In this document: positions 34,893 through 41,090 of the stretch, piece after piece
Layout: each line of letters opens with the position of its first letter
How positions within the stretch are numbered: position 1 is the first letter of the stretch
Origin: Hymenobacter nitidus
GTDB taxonomy: Bacteria > Bacteroidota > Bacteroidia > Cytophagales > Hymenobacteraceae
NCBI RefSeq assembly: GCF_020447315.1
Contig: NZ_JAJADQ010000003.1
Coordinates: forward strand, 62,001-126,000
Length of the DNA: 64,000 nucleotides
Direction of reading: 5' to 3'
Made by a program: the position numbers and the translations under genes
Notes under the pieces: generated by a model
Told to the model about the DNA's origin: nothing
The model's input: only the letters and a program-made list of their open reading frames with translations
The model's database searches: none

Positions 34893-36293
34893 TTATGCAC
34901 CGTCCATGCGCACGATTTTGGGCGTGAAGGAGCCCAGCACGTCCACCAGCTCCTGCTGGCTGTGCATCACGGCATGGATGTCCTTGTAGGCCATGGGCGC
35001 CTCATCGACGCCTCCGCCCTGCAATACCACGTCGTGCGCGGCCAGGTACTGGCGCACCTGCGACTCGCTCAGTTCCTGCTTGGCGCGGGTGCGCGACATC
35101 AGCCGCCCCGCCCCGTGCGAGGCCGAGCCCAGGGACTCGGCCACGCCCCGGCCGCGCACGATAAAGCCGGGGGCCGTCATCGAGCCGGGAATAATGCCCA
35201 GCACGCCCTTGCCGGCCGGCGTGGCGCCCTTGCGGTGCACGATTACCTCGCGCCCATCAGCCATTCGCTCTTTCCAGGCGAAGTTGTGGTGGTTTTCCAC
35301 TTTGGCCAGGGGCCGCTCGCCCAGGGCTTTGCTGAGGCGCTGGTGAATGTGGTGGTGACAGGCCGAAGCGTAGTCACCGGCCAGGTTCATGGCCGCCCAG
35401 TACTCCTGGCCCAGCTCACCGTCGAGGCCCAGCCAGGCCAGGTGCTTGGCTTCGGAGGGCAGCTGGCAGTTTTCCATGGCCAGCTTGGTGTAGTGGTTGG
35501 CCACGCTGGCGCCCAGGCCGCGGGAGCCGGAGTGCGAGAGCAAGCCCACGTACTGGCCCAGCGGCAAGCCCAGGTCATTGGTCGGGTCGGTGATGTCGAC
35601 AATGCCGAACTCGACGAAGTGGTTGCCGGAACCCGAGGTGCCGATTTGCTCGGCGGCCGTGGCCTGCTTGTTACGCAGGAAAGGCACGGCGCGGAACTCG
35701 TCGCGCTCCAATACCTCGTGGCCCAGCTTCTTGCCCCGGTCGAAGCCGGTGCGGTTGCCGAAGCGGGTGTTGTCGAGCAGGAGCTTCTGCACTTCCTGCA
35801 CCCGCTGGGCCAGAAACTTGGGCGGCAGGGCAAACACCGACAGCGCCATGCGGCACCCGATGTCGACGCCCACGGCGTAGGGAATCACCGCGTTGTCGGT
35901 AGCCAATACGCCGCCAATGGGCAGGCCGTAGCCGTGGTGGGCATCAGGCATGAGGGCTCCGGCGACGGTCACGGGCAGTTTCATAGCCGTATCCATCTGG
36001 TGCAGGGCCCCGGGCTCGATGTGCTCGGCCCCGTAGAGAGCGTAGGGCTTGCGGGCCACCAACTCGATGTGGCGCGACGGGGGCGGCAACAAAGCAGCGG
36101 CCACGTGGCTCCAGTCGAGGTGGGTGGAAAAGTCGTGGGGCGCGGCCAGAATGTGCTGGAGCAGGGCCAGCTGGTCGGTGAGGGAAATTTTTTTGAGGTG
36201 CTTGCGCTGCAATTGGGCAAGAGCAAGCCCGATGGCGCGACCTTCGGGGAAGCCAAGCTGCCGAAGGTCGTTGCCGCGTAGTTGTTGGGCCAT
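34893..36293 (-). CDS. rtcB: RtcB-type RNA ligase in the Rsr/Y-RNA operon (second copy)
   Basis: The 466-residue protein has all RtcB motifs: VGVDIGCRM, GSGNHFVEFG, LSHSGSRGLG, ENHHNFAW, VHRKGATPAGKGVLG and SASHGAGRLMSR with the guanylylated His. It ligates 3'-phosphate or cyclic-phosphate ends to 5'-OH RNA ends. It lies directly downstream of the Y-RNA array, which in turn follows the macrodomain and Rsr genes on the same strand, matching the known bacterial RNA-repair operons in which rsr, Y RNAs and rtcB go together. The leader has a strong hairpin (36344-36375). The sequence just before the ATG is CCTCC, not an SD site. Confidence 0.96.
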   Translation of the reverse strand: MAQQLRGNDLRQLGFPEGRAIGLALAQLQRKHLKKISLTDQLALLQHILAAPHDFSTHLDWSHVAAALLPPPSRHIELVARKPYALYGAEHIEPGALHQMDTAMKLPVTVAGALMPDAHHGYGLPIGGVLATDNAVIPYAVGVDIGCRMALSVFALPPKFLAQRVQEVQKLLLDNTRFGNRTGFDRGKKLGHEVLERDEFRAVPFLRNKQATAAEQIGTSGSGNHFVEFGIVDITDPTNDLGLPLGQYVGLLSHSGSRGLGASVANHYTKLAMENCQLPSEAKHLAWLGLDGELGQEYWAAMNLAGDYASACHHHIHQRLSKALGERPLAKVENHHNFAWKERMADGREVIVHRKGATPAGKGVLGIIPGSMTAPGFIVRGRGVAESLGSASHGAGRLMSRTRAKQELSESQVRQYLAAHDVVLQGGGVDEAPMAYKDIHAVMHSQQELVDVLGSFTPKIVRMDGA

Positions 36294-36343
36294 AAAAAGG
36301 AGGTCCGAAGACGTGAAGTTGATTGAAGAACGGCCGTTTGCGA

Positions 36344-36375
36344 GGCGGCGGCACCCACATTTCGGTACCGCCGCC
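36344..36375 (-). promoter_or_regulatory. Leader hairpin upstream of rtcB
   Basis: On the minus strand GGCGGCGGTACC pairs with GGGTGCCGCCGCC across a 7-base loop, with further CGGCCG repeats flanking it. It sits 50 bases before the rtcB ATG and 30 bases after the U-run that follows Y unit 8. It could be a processing site, an RNA stabiliser or an attenuator. Confidence 0.5.
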
Positions 36376-36405
36376 GGCCGCGTTTAGTGACTGAAAAAAA
36401 ATTGC

Positions 36406-36507
36406 TTAGCCGAGCCGGAGCAACAGACCACCCGCGCTTGGGGTACTCGCGTAACACCCGCTGAATTGGTCGATGGAACGCGGACGTACGGCATCCGGCC
36501 CGGCTAA
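36406..36507 (-). ncRNA. Y-RNA-like unit 8, minimal type, followed by U-run
   Basis: End stem: 13 pairs, 36495-36507 with 36406-36418 (one G-U). After the stem comes UG-C-CGUAC on the 5' side and GUUG-C on the 3' side, as in the other units. The inner helix is UCCGCG/CGCGGG and the following motif is GUUCCAUCG. There is no tRNA-like T-arm or D-arm; the interior has only a GGGT/ACCC hairpin. Eight U residues (36394-36401) follow 4 bases after the stem, so the stem plus U-run can act as a terminator for the array. Confidence 0.75.
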
Positions 36508-36515
36508 ACAGAAGC

Positions 36516-36620
36516 CCAACCCGGGCCAGGGAACTAAGCGGCCAGCCTGCTATTGATGCCCGGGCACGGCGGCCCGCTACACCCCGAAGTATGGCTGGCC
36601 TACGCCACTTTCCCGGCTGG
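36516..36620 (-). ncRNA. Y-RNA-like unit 7, minimal type
   Basis: The end stem is CCGGG..AG with CU..CCCGG, with tandem A-G mismatches inside. The 5' core is UG-G-CGUAG and the 3' core GUU-C-CC, so the base pair that is C-G elsewhere is G-C here. The inner helix is GGCCAGCC/GGCUGGCC, 8 perfect pairs, then AUACUUCG. It has no T-arm or D-arm. About 105 nt. Confidence 0.7.
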
Positions 36621-36625
36621 ACTTC

Positions 36626-36765
36626 CCTCGAAGTGGGCAACAGGACGGGCGGCCCCTAAAAACTGTGCTCTACCCCTGAGCTACTGCCTTGCGGCAGGAA
36701 GGATTCGAACCTCCGACCCCAGCGCCCCTAGCGAAGTAAGGCTGCCCTACGGCACCACGTGAAGG
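36626..36765 (-). ncRNA. Y-RNA-like unit 6 with permuted tRNA-like domain
   Basis: The end stem is CCUUCACGUGG with CCACUUCGAGG (9 of 11 pairs), with core UGCCGUAG / GUUGCC, inner helix GGGCAGCC/GGCCGCCC and motif UUACUUCG. Then in order: T-arm GGAGGTTCGAATCCTTC (minus strand of 36698-36714), hairpin CTGCC-GCAA-GGCAG (36684-36697) and canonical D-arm TAGCTCAGGGGTAGAGC (36667-36683). The order T-arm, closed stem, D-arm is that of a circularly permuted tRNA. Confidence 0.85.
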
Positions 36766-36774
36766 AAAAACAAA

Positions 36775-36922
36775 CTGCTGACTCTGGGCTACAAGCGGTA
36801 GGCGTTGCTGCCGCGCTGTTGCCAGCGCAGCACCCGCCGCCGAAGCCGCGGGGTGCGGGAGTTGAACCCGTATTCCAAAGAATTACCGAAGTAGCGCCCA
36901 CCTACGGCACCTGTGGCAGCAG
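36775..36922 (-). ncRNA. Y-RNA-like unit 5, T-arm only
   Basis: The end stem is CUGCUG/CAGCAG with inner continuation, core UGCCGUAG / GUAGCC, inner helix GGUGGGCG/CGCCUACC (8 pairs) and motif CUACUUCG. The T-arm CGGGTTCAACTCCCG (36856-36870) is followed by a UUCG-capped stem and by hairpin GCGCTG-GCAA-CAGCGC (36813-36828). There is no canonical D-arm. TTTGTTTTT follows the end stem. Confidence 0.75.
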
Positions 36923-36931
36923 TAAGAAAAA

Positions 36932-37076
36932 CTCGTTGGGGCAACTAAGCGCCCAGCCCATTATCCTGCTCTAACCAGCTGAGATACCGCTATTCCGGAG
37001 AACAGCGAGAGGGATTCGAACCCCCGACCCGGGCATTAACAGTGCGAAGTAAGGCTGAGCTACGGCACCCAACGAG
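36932..37076 (-). ncRNA. Y-RNA-like unit 4 with permuted tRNA-like domain
   Basis: The end stem CUCGUUGGG/CCCAACGAG is perfect (9 pairs). Core UGCCGUAG / GUUGCC, inner helix CUCAGCC/GGGCUGGG, motif UUACUUCG. The T-arm GGGGGTTCGAATCCCTC (37009-37025) is followed by closed stem CGCTGTTC-TCCG-GAATAGCG (36988-37007) and D-arm ATCTCAGCTGGTTAGAGC (36968-36985). TTTTTC follows the end stem. A short hairpin with loop CUGUUAA lies before the T-arm. Confidence 0.85.
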
Positions 37077-37086
37077 GTACGATTCC

Positions 37087-37244
37087 GGTCTTGTTCGGGG
37101 CAACAAACGAAGCGCCCAAACAACTGGCGCGTCTACTTTTCGCCACTCGCGGCCCGGGGGCTACGAGGCGGGGCTCGAACCCGCACGCCTTGCGGCACCA
37201 GCTCCGAACGAAGGATTGCGCTCCTACGGCACCCGAAAAAGACC
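37087..37244 (-). ncRNA. Y-RNA-like unit 3, T-arm only
   Basis: The end stem GGUCUUUUUCGGG/CCCGAACAAGACC has 12 of 13 pairs. Core UGCCGUAG / GUUGCC, inner helix GGAGCGC/GCGCUUC and motif AUCCUUCG. The T-arm GCGGGTTCGAGCCCCGC (37168-37184) is followed by closed stem CTCG..CGAG (37146-37167), then a 5-bp stem TGGCG/CGCCA in the D-arm place that lacks canonical D-loop bases. Confidence 0.75.
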
Positions 37245-37256
37245 AGAAAACTATAT

Positions 37257-37397
37257 CCGCCGGGGTAATAAGTGGGAAACGTGGCCGAAGCCATTCTGCT
37301 CTACCAAGCTGAGCTATTCCGGCCAGCCGCAGCGGCCGACCAAAAGCGGGACTCGAACCCGCGACACGAAGGAACGCTTCCCGACGACACCCGGCGG
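37257..37397 (-). ncRNA. Y-RNA-like unit 2 with permuted tRNA-like domain
   Basis: The end stem is CCGCCGGG/CCCGGCGG (8 pairs). The core is UG-U-CGUCG / AUU-A-CC, so the C-G pair of other units is U-A here. Inner helix GGGAAGC/GUUUCCC, motif GUUCCUUCG. The T-arm GCGGGTTCGAGTCCCGC (37346-37362) is followed by closed stem CGGCCGC-TGCG-GCTGGCCG type (37320-37338) and canonical D-arm TAGCTCAGCTTGGTAGAGC (37298-37316). Confidence 0.85.
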
Positions 37398-37427
37398 GCT
37401 ATTTTAGGCATTAAAGTCAACCAAAGT

Positions 37428-37561
37428 CCAGGGCAACGGGCGGCGGGCGAGTGTTTTCCTGAGGCTGCCGAAGCAGCGCCAGCGGGATTCGAACCCGTAA
37501 CCGCGCGTTGCCGAACGGCCTGAAAACGAACCACGAAGTAACGCCCGGCTACGGCACCTGG
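37428..37561 (-). ncRNA. Y-RNA-like unit 1, T-arm only
   Basis: The end stem is CCAGG/CCUGG, core UGCCGUAG / GUUGCC, inner helix CGGGCG/CGCCCG and motif GUUACUUCG. The T-arm ACGGGTTCGAATCCCGC (37482-37498) is followed by hairpin GCTGC-TTCG-GCAGC (37464-37477). CTCAG follows but no full D-arm forms. It is the first unit of the array, about 107 bases after the macrodomain stop. Confidence 0.75.
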
Positions 37562-37667
37562 CCAGTGGCGGTAGCTACCAAGTTGCCGGCGGCAGGCGCG
37601 GCCCGTTTGGCCGAGCATTTAGGCCCCCGACAAGGTTGGTATTAGATGGTGAAGGAAGTCATGACAA

Positions 37668-38513
37668 TCAGACGGTTGTAAGGGTGAGAACCGCCAGCTC
37701 GACTTCAAATGCCCGGAGCACCGCTTGCGGGGGCTTGGGGTCGAAAATGGCGAAGTCGAGGCGCTGGAAGGAGGTGCGCCAGCCGGGTTCGGCCAGGGCT
37801 TCGGCAAAGAGCCGGGCTATCTGGGCCGGGTCGTTGCCGAACACCCCGCAGCCCCAGGCCCCGAGCACCAAGGCTTGGCAGCCGTGGCGGGCGGCCATGC
37901 CCAGCACCTGCCGGATGCGCCGCTGCATGGTGGGCTCCAATTCCGGCAACAGCCCCGGGGAGTTACGGCGCAGCGCCCCGGCATTCACGGCCGGCGAGGT
38001 GATGATGTCGACGCGGTAGGGCTCGGGAAGCCAGTCGCCGGCGTCGTTGCGCAGCACCGGCACGCCCGGCGAGTAGATGGCGTAGTCGCTGTAGAGGCCG
38101 TTGAGGTGGGCGTTGTGCTGGTACATTTCGGGGAACAGCAGCTGGCACGGATACAGTCCCGTGGAGCGGGCCAGGCTTTCTTCCTGGGCCTGACTGCCGC
38201 CCAGAAAGCCCCCACCGGGGTTGCGGGCCGAGGCGAAGTTGAGCACCCCGATGCGGGCAAATTCCCGGCTCAGGGCCGCGGCGGCTTCGAGCGTGGTGGC
38301 GTGGTACACGCGCACTGCGGCCGGAGCATTGCCAGAGGGTCCGGGTTCCTGCCCCACCGCTACGGCGTCCGCCGGCCGGTAGAGCAAGCTGCCTTGCGCG
38401 GCAGCGTGTTGCCAGGCCCCGATGCTGACTTCGGTGCCATTCGCGGAATAGCGGCCGGTTTCGAGGGCATCGAGGGTGAGGCGGGCCAGTTGTTGACGAT
38501 GTTCGCGGTTCAT
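37668..38513 (-). CDS. TIGR02452-type macrodomain / microbial PARG-like protein
   Basis: The 281-residue protein matches the microbial poly(ADP-ribose) glycohydrolase-like family (TIGR02452). It has an N-terminal helical part, then VLNFASARNPGGGFLGGSQA with QEESLARSTGLY, the PARG signature GGG-x6-8-QEE around residues 100-112. Near the C-terminus is ALVLGAWGCGVFGNDPAQIA, the macrodomain phosphate loop. Members bind and hydrolyse ADP-ribose bonds. Its place between rsr and the Y-RNA/rtcB genes suggests removal of ADP-ribose from RNA ends or from repair proteins; that is inference. Confidence 0.9.
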   Translation of the reverse strand: MNREHRQQLARLTLDALETGRYSANGTEVSIGAWQHAAAQGSLLYRPADAVAVGQEPGPSGNAPAAVRVYHATTLEAAAALSREFARIGVLNFASARNPGGGFLGGSQAQEESLARSTGLYPCQLLFPEMYQHNAHLNGLYSDYAIYSPGVPVLRNDAGDWLPEPYRVDIITSPAVNAGALRRNSPGLLPELEPTMQRRIRQVLGMAARHGCQALVLGAWGCGVFGNDPAQIARLFAEALAEPGWRTSFQRLDFAIFDPKPPQAVLRAFEVELAVLTLTTV

Positions 38514-38640
38514 AAAAGGGGCAGGAATATTTCGGACTTCCGGGAGGCGGGAGCAGCGGCCGGATTGCCGCCGCTCCGTACCGCTTTAGGGTCGCAGAGT
38601 TGGGTTGTGAAGCAGAAGAGCCGGCCGTATAGCCTCCCTC

Positions 38641-40161
38641 CTACAGGTCTATTTTTTCAATTTCGGTCAGGGCCGAGCCGCCGTTTTCCAGGGCTTCCAG
38701 CACGTCGAACACTTTATCCGACCAGCCGGCAATAAGCGCCACGCCGTGGCCTTCGCGCACTTCGACCGGGGCCGAGCCGTGGCCGGCCAGGTCGAAGAGG
38801 TAGAGCCGGGCCTGGGGCGCCACCGTGCGGCGGTAGTCGAGCCAGGCCTGGGCCAGGGTGCCGCCGTCGCCGGTGCTGTTCCAGAGCTGGCAGTCGGTGA
38901 ACAGCATTACCTTATCGACCACCTCGCGCCGCTGCAACAGGTCCTGGACGACCAGGTAGCCGTTGGTGCTGTAGCCTACCTCGCCTTCGCGGCGGTAGAA
39001 CTCCTGCACGTTTTGCAGCACCCGGCCCTGGGGCAAGCTGATGCGCTTCCACGAGTCGCCGAACATGCCGGTAACCACGTGGCCGCAACGGCTTTGCAGC
39101 AGCATACCCAGCACCAGGCCCACGTCGTAGAGCAGCACCTTGCTGCGCTGCGACACCGGCTGCTGCATCGAGCCCGACACGTCGCAGGCCACGACCACGC
39201 GGGTGTCGGCCGCAAAACCGCGCAGGTTAGCCGCGCTGTGCCCAATGGCCGTTTCCAGCGCCTCCAGCACCCGGGCTACGTAGCCCGACTGCACCAGCAG
39301 TACCTCGCGGTAGGCCGCCAGAAAGCGGAAGGGCAGCTGTTTGGCGCGGGCCGCCGCAAACCGGTCACTGAGCGTGGCGCACACCTGCTCTATTGCCCCC
39401 GCCGACACGTCGGCTTCGAGGATGTTGCGCAGGTTGCGCAGCAAGGCCATGTAGCCCAGCTTGCCGCTGCCAATCAGGGTTTCCCAGGCCCTGCGGAAAG
39501 CCGTGGTGCGCTCCTCGGCCGAAACAAAGGCTTGCTGGCCCAGGGCCGACAGCTCGGTTTCCCAGGTGTAGGGCGTGGGCAGAGTGCCCTGCACCAGCTG
39601 GTCGAACAGGACCTGCTGCTCGGGCGTGCGGGCCGTGGGGTGCACCAGAAACAGGGCATCCCGCAGGCGCACCTGCCCGGCCCGGTCGTACTTGGCCAGC
39701 TGGTAGCCGTCAAACCGGTTGAAGGACAAGGCCAGGCCTTTCTGCACCTGCTTGGACAAGCGGTTGAGGGTTTTCACCCCGGCCCGCTCGTTGGCCAGCG
39801 CGTAGTAAGCCAGCAGCTCGGTGATTTCGTCGGCGCGCTGCACCACCCGGGCCACCAGGCGGCTCACCAGACTGTCGCCGCGGTGCAGGCGGGCCAGCTC
39901 CACGGTGAGTACCAGCGGCACGGTGCGCAGGTAGAGCTGCTCACGGGCATACACCGCCAGGCGGGCCACAAACGCGGGGTCGTTGCGGGCTACCAGCTCA
40001 CGCAGGCGCGACAAACGCGTGTCGGCTTTTTCGTAGAACTGGTCGCTGAGGGCGGCCGTGGCTACGGCGGCGTACAGCTCCAACTGGGGCGTAAGCAAGT
40101 AAGCGGCAGCTCCCGCGTGGTTAGTGGTTTTGGGTTTACGAAAGGTAAAGTTGAAGCGCAT
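38641..40161 (-). CDS. rsr: Rsr, bacterial Ro60 orthologue (TROVE + vWA)
   Basis: The 506-residue protein is a Ro60-type RNA-binding ring. The TROVE domain (about 20-300) is made of helical repeats, for example LSRLRELVARNDPAFVARLA and SGKLGYMALLRNLRNILEAD. A vWA domain follows (about 318-500) with the metal-site motif VVACDVSGSMQQP (DxSxS near residue 327) and MLFTDCQLW. Ro proteins bind Y RNAs on the outside of the ring and misfolded RNA ends in the hole, and in Deinococcus work with PNPase. It is the first gene of the minus-strand set rsr, macrodomain, Y array, rtcB, with a 127-bp gap to the macrodomain gene. Confidence 0.95.
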   Translation of the reverse strand: MRFNFTFRKPKTTNHAGAAAYLLTPQLELYAAVATAALSDQFYEKADTRLSRLRELVARNDPAFVARLAVYAREQLYLRTVPLVLTVELARLHRGDSLVSRLVARVVQRADEITELLAYYALANERAGVKTLNRLSKQVQKGLALSFNRFDGYQLAKYDRAGQVRLRDALFLVHPTARTPEQQVLFDQLVQGTLPTPYTWETELSALGQQAFVSAEERTTAFRRAWETLIGSGKLGYMALLRNLRNILEADVSAGAIEQVCATLSDRFAAARAKQLPFRFLAAYREVLLVQSGYVARVLEALETAIGHSAANLRGFAADTRVVVACDVSGSMQQPVSQRSKVLLYDVGLVLGMLLQSRCGHVVTGMFGDSWKRISLPQGRVLQNVQEFYRREGEVGYSTNGYLVVQDLLQRREVVDKVMLFTDCQLWNSTGDGGTLAQAWLDYRRTVAPQARLYLFDLAGHGSAPVEVREGHGVALIAGWSDKVFDVLEALENGGSALTEIEKIDL

Positions 40162-40338
40162 GGCGGTGGGAAGGTAGAGCGTGAAGGAAAGCGTATAGGA
40201 GTGCGGTTTGTATTTAGTGCCAGACGATGATTCAGATGATTTCTTAATTAATTTTTACTTGAAACAGGTAGTGCATTTTAAATTAGACGCACTTCGTCCA
40301 GGCCGGAAAATCACATGAATTTTTCCAGATAAATAGAC

Positions 40339-40378
40339 ATGAAAAAAGCCCGGCTTTTCGGGGCCGGGCTTTTTTCAT
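40339..40378. terminator. Perfect 16-bp hairpin terminator
   Basis: Arms ATGAAAAAAGCCCGGC / GCCGGGCTTTTTTCAT with an 8-base loop. A/T runs on both sides allow use in either direction. It lies 178 bases upstream of rsr, so it may shield rsr from upstream minus-strand transcription or act as an attenuator. Confidence 0.75.
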
Positions 40379-40529
40379 GGATACGTCACGTAGGATTCAG
40401 CTACGTAAATTGTCCAACGAAAAATCCCGGTCACACCAGTCCCGCTCACGGCTTTGCTGCCGTTTATTCGGGACCTGGGGCATAAATAGTGCGGATGAGA
40501 GGCGCATGACCAATGGGGTGTAAAACAAA

Positions 40530-40556
40530 CAACCCGAACTGGTTAGGTTCGGGTTG
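40530..40556 (-). terminator. Hairpin with T-run after the possible 26-aa ORF
   Basis: Perfect 10-bp arms CAACCCGAAC / GTTCGGGTTG with a 7-base loop, followed on the minus strand by TTTGTTTTA. It lies 27 bases after the stop of the tiny minus-strand ORF. Confidence 0.7.
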
Positions 40557-40583
40557 CGGAAGTTTTCAGGGAAGAACTCTGAA

Positions 40584-40664
40584 CTACTCAGCTAGACCGA
40601 ACCGACTATGTGCCTCTGGGCGCATATCGACTTGTTTGAAGGAATTGTGGTAGCTGCGTAGCAT
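40584..40664 (-). CDS. Possible 26-residue peptide
   Basis: The minus strand reads ATG at 40664 to TAG at 40584: MLRSYHNSFKQVDMRPEAHS then RFGLAE. No family is recognised. Support comes only from context: AT-rich, promoter-like DNA upstream, a terminator directly downstream and no competing ORF. It may instead be part of a small non-coding RNA. Confidence 0.35.
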   Translation of the reverse strand: MLRSYHNSFKQVDMRPEAHSRFGLAE

Positions 40665-40854
40665 GGCTTGTTGATTTTGATGTGACAAAGGTGAAGGATG
40701 TTTTTTAAATACGCAACACTTGGTTCAATTATTTTGGTAAATATTTTTCAAATAAGTTACAAAACTATTGACAAAGCATTTAAATAGCGTTTTTCGCCTA
40801 TAATTTAAGCTCGCACGAATTTAACAGCTAACGTAATTAAGCTATAGCCATCTG

Positions 40855-40950
40855 TCATCCTGAGCTTGCGAAGGACCTTATGGGATATATACAACTAGCG
40901 CAACAACGATTCATGCTAGCGTGATAAGGTCCTTCGAGAAGCTCAGGACA
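40855..40950. repeat. Inverted repeat, MITE-like family 1
   Basis: Arm TCATCCTGAGCTTGCGAAGG... (40855-40880) pairs with 40925-40950 with about three mismatches. The interior (ACGATTCATGCTAGCGTGAT) resembles that of the 58265-58384 element. A single arm fragment (GTCATCCTGAGC) occurs near 42050. Confidence 0.7.
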
Positions 40951-41090
40951 ACAGACGAAAAAGGAGGAAAGAATAAAATAACGTCCGCACGCAATTGCGT
41001 GTAGTCGACTTCACTAAGCTACCTTTCACCGGGTAGCCCGCCAACTATGCGCCTCTTTACGTACTACTGGCTGCACCACTTTGCTTCTGC

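Larger units (their letters stand above)
40162..41090. other. 929-bp intergenic region upstream of rsr
   Basis: This stretch is clearly AT-richer than its surroundings, above all at 40200-40300 and 40690-40850, and must hold the rsr promoter and that of the plus-strand deacetylase gene. It contains a perfect 16-bp hairpin (40339), a second hairpin (40530), a possible 26-residue ORF (40584) and an inverted repeat (40855). I see no sigma-54 site in front of rsr. Confidence 0.6.

Noticed and set aside
34607..34900. 97-residue minus-strand ORF with heptapeptide repeats
   Set aside because: It overlaps the rtcB stop and the terminator. The open frame follows from the 21-bp period of the repeats.
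36660..37500. Cluster of ordinary tRNA genes, for example tRNA-Asn in unit 4 (loop CUGUUAA)
   Set aside because: T-arms and D-arms are in the wrong order for tRNA on either strand, the acceptor is closed by a tetraloop, and no full anticodon arm is present.
40162..40260. Sigma-54 promoter before rsr (TGGCAC on the minus strand), as known for rsr-rtcB in Salmonella
   Set aside because: The matching GC at the -12 position is missing, and no RtcR-type activator is in the window.
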